A stretch of DNA of 12,614 nucleotides from CAYOPE01 sp964405805 (lineage in GTDB: Bacteria; Patescibacteriota; Doudnabacteria; UBA920; O2-02-FULL-48-8): contig CAYOPE010000026.1 in assembly GCA_964405805.1 (NCBI GenBank), forward strand, positions 1-12,614, in the 5' to 3' direction. The position numbers and the translations under genes were made by a program. Position 1 is the stretch's first letter, and the number at the start of each line of letters is the position of its first letter. The notes beneath the pieces were generated by a model. The model did no database searches and was not told the origin of the DNA. It saw nothing but the letters and a program-made list of their open reading frames with translations. Shown piece after piece: positions 1 through 6,524 of the stretch.

Positions 1-222
1 CAGATTCATCAGGAACGAGGTCGCAAGGAGCGGTCGAGAGTCGACAAGAGCATGACAGGCAAGAGAGTTGAGCTTCGTCTCAGCGCGTTCGCACGGTTCA
101 TCGAAGGGGTTACCCCGAACGTCGTGAAGATGGGTGGTGCGGAGATCGAGAACATTAAGCTGGCGCTTCAGCGTCTGATTGCAGAAGCGAAGAAGTCCAT
201 CAAGGCGATAGACGAAGCGTAG
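1..222 (+). CDS. Partial CDS, C-terminal 73 residues of an unidentified protein
   Basis: An open frame runs from the window edge (frame 1) to a TAG at 220-222; the 5' end lies outside the window. The residues seen are charged and mostly helical: a very basic start (QERGRKERSR), then a segment with LRLSAFARFIEG, and an amphipathic helix ending in KKSIKAIDEA. I do not recognise a family. The stop codon overlaps the Shine-Dalgarno sequence of the next gene (AGGAGG at 221-226), so the two genes are probably co-transcribed and perhaps translationally coupled. Composition is GC-rich like the following sigma-factor gene, so both belong to the same block. An internal ATG at 52 could also start a 56-residue protein, so the true length is unknown. 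Confidence 0.55.
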   Translation, partial: QIHQERGRKERSRVDKSMTGKRVELRLSAFARFIEGVTPNVVKMGGAEIENIKLALQRLIAEAKKSIKAIDEA

Positions 223-230
223 GAGGATCA

Positions 231-1991
231 ATGGTGCATCAGTCGCAGGTGCAACAAGATCCATTGTTTCTATCGTTGAGTTCGTTGAATCTTAAGCCGA
301 AAGCGGCGGAAACGATTACTCAAGCGAGCAAGGTCGGAGTTCTTTCGACCGGCGAGCTACTGAGCATCATTCCGTCGGCGACGCTGAAAGACGAGACGAA
401 GTTGAACGAAACAGTGGAGTGGGTCATGCAGCTGTGCGACGCCCTAGGGATTGTTATTCTGCCGACTTCCTCAAAAAGTCGGATGGAAAGAGAAGTCCGT
501 AGCGGCGAGCGTATCGCTTCATACAAAGCACCCACAAAGGAAGCGGAAATCCGCAAGACCCTCGAACAGAAGGAAGCATCTCCCCGAGAGGAAGCCGAAG
601 AGACCGATGAGGAAGAGCCGTCAGTGGATGAGCTCGATTCATCGACACCCGAGAGCTACCTTGAGCAGATCACGAGAGACGTCCATCAAGACGTGCTCGC
701 TCAGAAAGATGACGGCTTGGCCTTTTTTCTTCGGATCGCAGGTTCTTATAAGCTTCTCCAACACCACCAGGTCGTGGCACTCGCAACCCTGGTGCAAGAG
801 AAGAGCGACGTCGACGCTCGAAACGAAATCATCGTCCACAATCTCCGAGCTTCGGTGATGGTGGCGCGACGCTATCGTGGGCGTGGACTCGATTTTCTCG
901 ACCTCATTCAAGAGGCCAATCTGGGCTTGATGAGAGGGGCGGAGAAGTTTGATCCGACCAAGGGGTTCGCGTTCCTGACATACGCTATGTGGTGGATTCG
1001 GCAAGCAGTCGTTCGAGCAATTTATGACTATTCCGAACTCATCCGCATCCCGGTGCATGCACGAGAGCTCTGGAATAGGATCATGCAAACCTCGGCGAAG
1101 CTCGTTGAAAGTTTGGGGAGAGAACCCCAACCCGAGGAGATCGCGGAGAAACTCGCAAAGCCAGTCGAAGAGGTCGAACGAGCGTTGCGTCAGATGAAGA
1201 TGACGACGGTCTACCTCGACGACATCGCGCAGAGCGAAGACAGAAACGGTGAGGAGCGCGGGCCTGTTGACTGGTTACCCGAACTTGCACAATACTCACC
1301 GTTGAGCCCTGAACAACTGCTTTCAGCCAAGGACGAATTGGCGAAGTTATGCAGGGTAGTGGAGTCGCGGGTTCTGTCGCGACTTTTATCATACTCGGTC
1401 CGTGACCAGAACATCTTCCGATGCCACTATGGGCTCGATGGCACTTGGGAATCGAAAACCCTTGAGCAGATTGGAGTTCCGTATTCGCTAACACGAGGTC
1501 GCACCCAGCAAATCGTCGCAAAAATTTGGTCAGACATTTCCAAGGCTGACGCCGAGACTGACGAAATCTGGCTAGAAGGCGAACTGTATCGGATGCAGCA
1601 ACTGGCCGAGTCAATCGATCCCGACGACGCGATTCAGATTATGTCTGGCTTGTCTCTGGCTCAAGCAAAGCCGGCGAAAAGACGAGAGAAGAAAGTGGTG
1701 AGCGAACCACGTGTAAGCCCTTCAGACATTATCGGTCTCGTTTGTTCCGGTCTGCGGGTCAGTACGCACCTGATCATCGGTGCGTCGAGCAAGGGGAAAA
1801 TCGCCCGAGCCCGAGGCGTAGCTGTGCTTTTACTGCACGAAGATTTGGACAGACCTTATTGGCAGATCGCGACTGATGTCAATCGCGACGCCGATGAGAT
1901 TCGTCAAATCTACGAGGAGACGAAAGAACAGCTCAAGCGAAATGCCCGGTTGTCGGGGCTGGTAAATGAGATGAGAAAGATCTACAAGTAG
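231..1991 (+). CDS. Primary-type (sigma-70/RpoD-like) RNA polymerase sigma factor with a DnaA domain IV-like C-terminal extension
   Basis: A 586-residue cytoplasmic transcription initiation factor. Residues ~10-80 are helical and loosely recall region 1.1. Residues ~85-135 are an acidic, charged linker. Region 2 (~203-275) is clear: YRGRGLDFLDLIQEANLGLM, then KFDPTKGFAFLTYAMWWIRQ (core binding, -10 recognition and melting), and IRIPVH. Region 3 is ~280-333. Region 4 (~375-440) ends in a helix-turn-helix with TRGRTQQI, where RpoD usually has T-x-E-R-I-R-Q-I. After region 4, RpoD normally stops; here ~145 residues follow. Residues ~495-570 (SPSDIIGLV, then GKIARARGVAVLLLHE and WQIATDVNRD) resemble DnaA domain IV, the DnaA-box-binding helix-turn-helix domain, though the DnaA RDHTTV signature is not conserved. 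The ATG at 231 has AGGAGG four bases upstream. GC-rich, unlike the genes from 2068 on. Confident for the sigma core; the DnaA-like assignment is from pattern recognition. Confidence 0.88.
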   Translation: MVHQSQVQQDPLFLSLSSLNLKPKAAETITQASKVGVLSTGELLSIIPSATLKDETKLNETVEWVMQLCDALGIVILPTSSKSRMEREVRSGERIASYKAPTKEAEIRKTLEQKEASPREEAEETDEEEPSVDELDSSTPESYLEQITRDVHQDVLAQKDDGLAFFLRIAGSYKLLQHHQVVALATLVQEKSDVDARNEIIVHNLRASVMVARRYRGRGLDFLDLIQEANLGLMRGAEKFDPTKGFAFLTYAMWWIRQAVVRAIYDYSELIRIPVHARELWNRIMQTSAKLVESLGREPQPEEIAEKLAKPVEEVERALRQMKMTTVYLDDIAQSEDRNGEERGPVDWLPELAQYSPLSPEQLLSAKDELAKLCRVVESRVLSRLLSYSVRDQNIFRCHYGLDGTWESKTLEQIGVPYSLTRGRTQQIVAKIWSDISKADAETDEIWLEGELYRMQQLAESIDPDDAIQIMSGLSLAQAKPAKRREKKVVSEPRVSPSDIIGLVCSGLRVSTHLIIGASSKGKIARARGVAVLLLHEDLDRPYWQIATDVNRDADEIRQIYEETKEQLKRNARLSGLVNEMRKIYK

Positions 1992-1992
1992 G

Positions 1993-2000
1993 AAAGGAGG
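1993..2000 (+). promoter_or_regulatory. Orphan Shine-Dalgarno sequence (AAAGGAGG)
   Basis: A perfect anti-16S match directly after the sigma-factor stop codon. The only start at proper distance is a TTG at 2009, giving a 21-codon frame that runs through the terminator hairpin to a TAA at 2072-2074, which does not look like a real gene. Either this site drives a tiny leader peptide, or it once preceded a gene now removed by a rearrangement or assembly join just downstream. Confidence 0.5.
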
Positions 2001-2014
2001 AGACTAACTTGAAC

Positions 2015-2051
2015 GGGCGAGGACGCAATTTGTTCTCGCCCATTTTTGTTT
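2015..2051 (+). terminator. Intrinsic terminator after the sigma-factor gene
   Basis: A stem of ten pairs (2015-2024 with 2032-2041, one G-U) with a seven-base loop is followed by a T-rich tract (ATTTTTGTTTG). It would end transcription from the left block just before the promoter of the next gene, so the two blocks are transcriptionally separated. Confidence 0.8.
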
Positions 2052-2052
2052 G

Positions 2053-2061
2053 TGCTATAAT
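2053..2061 (+). promoter_or_regulatory. Extended -10 promoter (TGC-TATAAT) of the eleven-gene operon
   Basis: TATAAT at 2056-2061 is preceded by TGTGC, giving an extended -10 element. There is no good -35 at 16-18 bases; TTGTTC at 2030 is 20 bases away. Six bases separate the hexamer from the ATG at 2068, so the expected transcription start falls on or next to the start codon and the message is probably leaderless. The sortase promoter at 10683-10711 has the same TGTGC before its -10. Confidence 0.7.
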
Positions 2062-2067
2062 TTGTTT

Positions 2068-2646
2068 ATGCTAAACAAAATTGTACTTGATCTGGAGACA
2101 CAAAAATCTTTTGAAGATGTGGGAGGGTTTGGGAAGAATCATTTGCTGAAAGTTTCGGTTGTGGGAATTTATTCGTACCCGCTTAACAAATATTTGACGT
2201 TCGAAGAAGATCAGCTGTATCGCTTGGGTGAAATGCTTTCAGAAGCAGATCAGATCATTGGCTTTAACACGATTAATTTTGATTATCAGGTTCTGCAGCC
2301 TTATCTGAATTTTAAGCTTTCAGAAATTCCATCGCTTGATATCTTGCAGGAAGTGGAGAAATTGATTGGTCACAGAGTCAAGCTTGATAATTTGGCAAAA
2401 ACTACATTGGGAGTAGGCAAGTCTGGAGATGGTTTGCAGGCTTTGAAGTACTGGAAGCTCGGACAAATGGAAGAATTGAAAAAATATTGCCTGGATGACG
2501 TGAGAGTGACCAAGGAACTCTATGACTATATCCAGACTTACGGCAAATGTTTGTATAAAGATTACTTTGAGACGAAAGAATTACAGCTGAAGTTTGCTGA
2601 GCCGTCTGTTCGCAAGCCAGCTGCTCGACAAACATCGTTATTCTAA
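2068..2646 (+). CDS. DEDDy-type 3'-5' exonuclease (RNase H-like fold), with a possible sliding-clamp motif
   Basis: A 192-residue protein of the DnaQ-like/RNase H superfamily, likely a 3'-5' exonuclease acting on DNA or RNA in the cytoplasm. The metal-binding motifs are visible: Exo I D8-x-E10 (VLDLET), Exo II GFNTINFDY with D72, and Exo III YCLDDV, where Y140-x3-D144 marks the DEDDy subclass. It resembles the stand-alone YprB/predicted 3'-5' exonuclease group more than the polymerase epsilon subunit. The last five residues, QTSLF (188-192), fit the consensus of a beta-clamp-binding peptide on a basic, proline-containing tail. The ATG at 2068 lies six bases after the -10 box, so a leaderless start is likely; a TTG at 2050 would put the promoter inside the gene and is rejected. 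First gene of the operon; Lgt follows after three bases. Substrate is not deducible. Confidence 0.82.
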   Translation: MLNKIVLDLETQKSFEDVGGFGKNHLLKVSVVGIYSYPLNKYLTFEEDQLYRLGEMLSEADQIIGFNTINFDYQVLQPYLNFKLSEIPSLDILQEVEKLIGHRVKLDNLAKTTLGVGKSGDGLQALKYWKLGQMEELKKYCLDDVRVTKELYDYIQTYGKCLYKDYFETKELQLKFAEPSVRKPAARQTSLF

Positions 2647-2649
2647 GCC

Positions 2650-3378
2650 ATGAATCCAACTATAACTTTAGGTTCTTTCCAAATTCACTGGTATGGGTTG
2701 ATTTTGGCCGCAGCGATTCTAGTCGCTTATTTTATTATTCGCAGAAATTCATGGCGATACGGCATCGATAAATCGAGTGTCGATGACTTTGCATTTTGGT
2801 TGATCGTCGTAGGAATCATCGGTGCTCGTATTTACTATGTTGCGTTTAGTTATAGTTATTTTTCGCGAAATGTTTCTGAGATTTACAAAATTTGGCATGG
2901 TGGTTTGTCAATTTACGGCGCGATTTTAGCAGGGATTATTTTTAGCTATTTTTATGTCCGAAAAAAAGCCTTCAGCTTTAATCAGTTATTTGATCTGCTT
3001 GTTTTGGGCTTGCCGCTAGCACAAGCAATCGGTAGGTTTGGAAACTACGTCAACCAAGAAGCATATGGACGAGTAACGAATTTGCCTTGGAAAATCTATA
3101 TTGAGACTGATCGTCAGTATCATCATCCGACATTTCTTTATGAAGCTCTAGCGGATTTGATGATATTTTTTTTCTTGTGGAAGCTGAAAGACAAAGTAAA
3201 AAGCGGCATGTTGGGCTGGACTTATATGCTGCTCTACTCTTTAGCGAGGTTTTTTATCGAGCCTCTTCGCATGGACAGCTTTTTCGTCACTGGTGTTCGC
3301 GTAGACCAAGCCATAGCCCTAATTTTGTTTGTAATTTCCGGATCAATCATACTTAGGATGTATCGGCGAAACAATTGA
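2650..3378 (+). CDS. lgt: Phosphatidylglycerol--prolipoprotein diacylglyceryl transferase
   Basis: A polytopic membrane enzyme of 242 residues, a little shorter than the common 260-290. Lgt moves diacylglycerol from phosphatidylglycerol to the lipobox cysteine of prolipoproteins, the first step of lipoprotein maturation. The Lgt signature is clear at 128-141 (GRFGNYVNQEAYGR), with the essential arginine at 129. HGGLSIYGA (83-91) is the conserved periplasmic-face motif, HHPTFLYEAL follows near residue 160, and RFFIEPLR near the C-terminus is the second conserved arginine region. About seven hydrophobic segments are visible. It begins three bases after the exonuclease stop. No convincing lipobox protein lies in this window, so its substrates are elsewhere. 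Confidence 0.95.
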   Translation: MNPTITLGSFQIHWYGLILAAAILVAYFIIRRNSWRYGIDKSSVDDFAFWLIVVGIIGARIYYVAFSYSYFSRNVSEIYKIWHGGLSIYGAILAGIIFSYFYVRKKAFSFNQLFDLLVLGLPLAQAIGRFGNYVNQEAYGRVTNLPWKIYIETDRQYHHPTFLYEALADLMIFFFLWKLKDKVKSGMLGWTYMLLYSLARFFIEPLRMDSFFVTGVRVDQAIALILFVISGSIILRMYRRNN

Positions 3379-3412
3379 TTTTTTGTCTGAAAACTGGTAC
3401 TCTGCTAAGACC

Positions 3413-4120
3413 ATGTTCAGTAAAATTTCATCCATTACTTTAGCAGTTCTTTTGTTTTTAATGTTGCTCGGCAGCCAGAGCCATCTATATATTTTAGTAA
3501 GTTCGACTGTGGTTCTGGTTTTCGCGACCTTTGCTATCAATTTTAAGCGTTTGAACTTTACTTGGCCACATTTGCTGTTGCCAACTTTTTATTTGTCAGC
3601 AGTCTCTTCGGTGTTTGCGATCATTCCCAGCCCTACGATTCGGATTAGTTTTCTGATCGGAGCCTCGATTCTTTTTTATTTTCTAGAAATCAAGCTTGGA
3701 CGCGAAAGCCATTTTTTGCAGAATATATATTTAGTTTCAGCATTCGCACTGTTCCTGGGCATGTTTTCCTTGGAATTTTATTTTAATTTGAGAATTTGGT
3801 ACCTGGTACCTCTGTCCTTCTTTCTGGCGTACCTTTTGTCCATACAGGGTTTGGCAGGATTTTCACTACCAGCTAAAAAATATTTTTACTTGCTCATCGC
3901 TATGGTCATTGCTGAAGCGACTTGGGGACTGGCTTTCTGGCCGACTCATTATTTCGTCGATGCCATAGTATTGTTTTGCATATTTTATCTGTTGTGGCTG
4001 TTTGCCTTTTCTGCGTTTTTCGGTAAATTATCAAAAGCGAAAATTTATTGGCAACTAACTTTAATTGTGATTGTCGCGATTATAATTTTAGCCACAGCAG
4101 CCTGGAGGCCACTTCGATGA
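3413..4120 (+). CDS. Seven-TM integral membrane protein of unknown function (possibly DUF5656-like)
   Basis: A very hydrophobic protein of 235 residues with about seven membrane segments and almost no soluble part. Charged residues are confined to short loops (NFKRLNF, KLGRESH, LPAKKYF, KLSKAKI). The second half carries a conserved-looking EATWGLAFWPTHYF followed by two long helices. This pattern recalls the DUF5656 membrane family common in Patescibacteria, but I cannot confirm it without a profile search. I chose the ATG at 3413 because it puts the first helix near the N-terminus; a TTG at 3383, four bases after lgt, would add ten residues and is a real alternative. The stop overlaps the next start in an ATGA, and SD-like GGAGG (4104-4108) for the next gene lies inside this frame. 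Confidence 0.7.
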   Translation: MFSKISSITLAVLLFLMLLGSQSHLYILVSSTVVLVFATFAINFKRLNFTWPHLLLPTFYLSAVSSVFAIIPSPTIRISFLIGASILFYFLEIKLGRESHFLQNIYLVSAFALFLGMFSLEFYFNLRIWYLVPLSFFLAYLLSIQGLAGFSLPAKKYFYLLIAMVIAEATWGLAFWPTHYFVDAIVLFCIFYLLWLFAFSAFFGKLSKAKIYWQLTLIVIVAIIILATAAWRPLR

Positions 4121-4398
4121 AAATTAATTGGAGCAAATACACACCTTTTCAGCAAAAAGTTTATCGAGCGATTCTGAAAATTCCCAAAGGCCAAGTTTGG
4201 ACTTATGGGCTGGTGGCTAGAATGATCGGCCAGCCAGGCGCTGCTCGAGCTGTAGGTAATGCCCTGGGAAAAAACCAAGACGCGCCCATGATTCCATGTC
4301 ACCGGGTGGTAGGGTATAATAGTATGGGAGGGTATAGTGCTAAAGGCGGGGTTAAACGGAAGTTAAGTTTGTTGCGAAAAGAAGGTTATGAATCGTAA
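4117..4398 (+). CDS. Single-domain MGMT-family protein (O6-alkylguanine-DNA alkyltransferase C-terminal domain)
   Basis: Only 93 residues, equal to the DNA-binding/active-site domain of O6-alkylguanine alkyltransferases, with no N-terminal domain (Ogt and Ada-C are about 160-170). The acceptor cysteine is present: PCHRVV at 60-65 with C61, unlike alkyltransferase-like (ATL) proteins, which have tryptophan there. The nucleotide-flipping tyrosine Y30 (VWTYG) and arginine finger R44 (AARAVG) are also in place, so it may repair alkylated guanine by suicidal transfer or act as a lesion sensor. The ATG at 4117 overlaps the previous stop and has GGAGG eight bases upstream, one of the few clear Shine-Dalgarno sites in the middle block. 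The gene's 3' end overlaps the next gene by 11 bases. Confidence 0.85.
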   Translation: MKINWSKYTPFQQKVYRAILKIPKGQVWTYGLVARMIGQPGAARAVGNALGKNQDAPMIPCHRVVGYNSMGGYSAKGGVKRKLSLLRKEGYES

Positions 4399-5104
4399 AC
4401 AATTTATTTATACAGTTCTGATCGCGTTTTTCATCGGCGCTTTCGGCAGCATTATCCTGGGCCGATTCCTTTTTCCATTGATTGGCTTGGCGCGGTTTGC
4501 GACTAATTCTCCGATCGTCATCAATCGACGTGAAGAAGTGCAGCTGAACGAAGGAGTGAACTTGATTGATCTGATTAAGCAGTCAGGCAATTTTACAGTT
4601 GGAATTTATGGAACAAAAAATAATTTTTTGGGAAACGGGACCATAGTTACGTCAGACGGATTGGTCTTGACTGCAAATTCTGTCATTGCTGGCCAAACTC
4701 AAGTTTCCGTTTTGACCAATGATGGAAAAAAATTTCCTGCAGCATTGAAGACGAAAGATACGAAGAACAATTTAGTCCTACTGAAGATTGACGCCACTAA
4801 CCTACCTGTAGTCCAGTTTGAGAACGCAGAAGATTTGAAAGCAGGACAGCGTGTAATTTTCCTTGGCCGAAGCAATGTCAATTTCGAGCACAAAGCCGTG
4901 ACAGGATTAGTCACGCAGAGCCTAGCCAACCAGCTGACAGGGAAGCAAATTTACACCGATGCCGTGATTGATATAGATTATGTCGGTGGGCCAATTGTGA
5001 ATCTCAATGGACGAGTTGTTGGGCTCACACTTTCTAACGGTCAAAATATCATTGGCGAAGATTTGCAAACATTTCTCACAAACTATTTGGCGAATACTAA
5101 ATGA
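4388..5104 (+). CDS. Membrane-anchored HtrA/trypsin-fold protein lacking all catalytic residues (pseudoprotease)
   Basis: A 238-residue protein with an N-terminal membrane anchor (about residues 6-34) and an extracytoplasmic domain that follows the HtrA/DegP trypsin fold: GNGTIVTSDGLVLTANSVI, then TKNNLVLLKI, then DYVGGPIVNLNGRVVGL. In active HtrA proteins these are T-x-x-H-V, x-D-L-A-x-L-K and G-N-S-G-G-P. Here histidine is S98, aspartate is N128 and the nucleophile serine is V199. The fold-defining residues around them are kept, so this looks like a stably inherited non-catalytic protein, not a decaying gene. There is no PDZ domain. It overlaps the MGMT gene by 11 bases and the HIT gene by an ATGA. 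A binding, scaffolding or regulatory role at the cell surface is possible but unproven. Confidence 0.75.
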   Translation: MNRKQFIYTVLIAFFIGAFGSIILGRFLFPLIGLARFATNSPIVINRREEVQLNEGVNLIDLIKQSGNFTVGIYGTKNNFLGNGTIVTSDGLVLTANSVIAGQTQVSVLTNDGKKFPAALKTKDTKNNLVLLKIDATNLPVVQFENAEDLKAGQRVIFLGRSNVNFEHKAVTGLVTQSLANQLTGKQIYTDAVIDIDYVGGPIVNLNGRVVGLTLSNGQNIIGEDLQTFLTNYLANTK

Positions 5105-5511
5105 CAGATTGTATTTTCTGCAAAATTATATCTGGTGAAATCCCAGCTGATAAAATTTACGAAGACGAGAATGTCTTAGTGTTTATGGATATCCGGCCTG
5201 TTGTTAAAGGGCATGCTCTGGTCATCCCAAAAAATCATTCGAAAGATATTTTAGAAACAGATGAGAAGGATTTGCACTTAACTTTATTGGCCGCAAGAAA
5301 TGTCGCTGATGCGATTATGAAAGCCACAGGCGCTGATGGATTTACGATCAGTACGAACAGAGGCGAAGCAGCAGGGCAGACTGTGTTTCATATGCATTTT
5401 CATCTTATCCCCAGGTACAGAAAAGATGGTTTGCAGCCCTGGCCACACCAGGAAACCGAACCGAAAACGAGAAAAGAGATTGCAGAACAAATTAAAAAAC
5501 AACTTATATGA
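5101..5511 (+). CDS. HIT (histidine triad) family nucleotide-binding protein
   Basis: A 136-residue cytoplasmic protein of the HINT/HIT branch, which hydrolyses nucleoside phosphoramidates or dinucleoside polyphosphates. The histidine triad is HMHFHLIPR at 97-105, with H99 the expected nucleophile. A CIFCKI motif at the N-terminus (C4, C7) is the zinc ribbon cysteine pair of many bacterial HIT proteins; H46 and H97 could complete the site. KGHALVIPKNH and the DGFTISTNRGEAAGQ stretch are family-typical, as is the length. Its ATG overlaps the upstream stop (ATGA), and its own stop overlaps the rmlB start the same way, so it sits coupled between surface-protein and sugar-nucleotide genes. Precise substrate unknown. 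Confidence 0.93.
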   Translation: MTDCIFCKIISGEIPADKIYEDENVLVFMDIRPVVKGHALVIPKNHSKDILETDEKDLHLTLLAARNVADAIMKATGADGFTISTNRGEAAGQTVFHMHFHLIPRYRKDGLQPWPHQETEPKTRKEIAEQIKKQLI

Positions 5512-6524
5512 AATATCTAGTCACTGGCGGTGCGGGGTTTATTGGCTCCAATTTTATTCACTATCTGTTTAACAAATATCCAGATTGTGAAGTGATCAAT
5601 TTGGACAAGTTGACTTATGCGGGTAATCTTGAAAACGTCAAGCAGTACGAAGGCAATCCTCGCTATAAATTTGTAAAAGGTGACATCGCAGACCCGCAAA
5701 TCGTATACCAGCTAGTATCGGAGGTGGATGTAATCGTAAATTTTGCTGCAGAAAGCCATGTCGATCGATCGATCGATGATCCTTCAGCATTTATCCGAAC
5801 AAATGTCCTGGGTACGCAAGTGCTGCTGGAAGCAGCAAGAAAGCACGGCAACAAAAGATTCCATCACGTATCTACTGATGAAGTTTACGGATCGATTCCG
5901 ATTGATTCTGATAAAAAATGGACTGAAGAGAGTCCATACCAGCCTCGAAGTCCGTATTCAGCCAGTAAAGCGGCTTCTGACCATTTTGTCCGCGCTTATT
6001 TTCATACTTATGGCTTGCCAGTGACGATTACGAATTGTGCCAACAATGTCGGTCCCAGAATGTACCCAGAAAAACTATTTCCGTTGGCGATTACAAATTT
6101 GATTGAAGGTAAAAAAATTCCTGTGTACGGCGAAGGCAAGCAAATGCGCGAATGGCTGTATGTGGAAGATCACTGCAGCGCCATTGATTTGATTTTGTCG
6201 AAAGGCAAGCTCGGCGAGACATATTTTGTCGGTCCTGATGATGAGCAGGTAAACAACCTGGCAGTGATTCAGAAAATTTTACAGCTCATGAACTTTTTCG
6301 AGGACCGGATTGAATTTGTAAAAGACCGACCAGGACACGATGCCAAATATTCACTGGACACCACGAAAATAAAAACTGAGCTAGGCTGGAAGCCTTTGTA
6401 TAATTTGGAGCAAACGATACTTACAACTGTGGAATGGTATCAGATCAACCAAGACTGGTGGAAGAAGATTAAACAAAGTTCAGAGTATCAGTCGTACTAC
6501 AGAAAGCAGTATGGAAACAACTGA
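5508..6524 (+). CDS. rmlB: dTDP-glucose 4,6-dehydratase
   Basis: Second enzyme of dTDP-L-rhamnose synthesis: converts dTDP-glucose to dTDP-4-keto-6-deoxyglucose with tightly bound NAD+. It is an extended short-chain dehydrogenase of 338 residues, normal length. The NAD+ motif GGAGFIG is at 7-13. STDEVYG holds T123, D124 and E125, the dehydratase acid/base pair, and Y150-x3-K154 (YSASK) is the SDR catalytic pair. AAESHVDRSI, LVTGG and EWLYVEDHC are also family features. Where most RmlB have GPYQFPEKLIP this has GPRMYPEKLFP, a mild lineage variation. It starts in an ATGA with the HIT gene and overlaps rmlC by 14 bases. The coding stretch 5761-5776 is four perfect TCGA units. Confidence 0.95.
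   Translation: MKYLVTGGAGFIGSNFIHYLFNKYPDCEVINLDKLTYAGNLENVKQYEGNPRYKFVKGDIADPQIVYQLVSEVDVIVNFAAESHVDRSIDDPSAFIRTNVLGTQVLLEAARKHGNKRFHHVSTDEVYGSIPIDSDKKWTEESPYQPRSPYSASKAASDHFVRAYFHTYGLPVTITNCANNVGPRMYPEKLFPLAITNLIEGKKIPVYGEGKQMREWLYVEDHCSAIDLILSKGKLGETYFVGPDDEQVNNLAVIQKILQLMNFFEDRIEFVKDRPGHDAKYSLDTTKIKTELGWKPLYNLEQTILTTVEWYQINQDWWKKIKQSSEYQSYYRKQYGNN

Noticed and set aside
2050..2067. Upstream TTG start for the exonuclease
   Set aside because: It would place the -10 box inside the coding region; the ATG at 2068 fits the promoter and the Exo I position.
2009..2074. 21-codon TTG frame behind the strong Shine-Dalgarno
   Set aside because: It runs through a terminator hairpin and the next promoter, with no coding signature; kept only as part of the orphan-site observation.
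3383..3411. Promoter-like TTGTCT, 17 bases, TGC-TAAGAC before the seven-TM gene
   Set aside because: The -10 would end two bases before the chosen ATG, so transcription would start inside the gene; the match is also weak.
3798..3812. Direct repeat GGTACCT in tandem inside the seven-TM gene
   Set aside because: Two short copies encoding ordinary residues; no sign of a site or element.
5478..5508. Possible internal promoter before rmlB (TTGCAG and TATATG)
   Set aside because: The spacer is about 19 bases and the hexamer coincides with the start codon; AT-rich chance match is likely.
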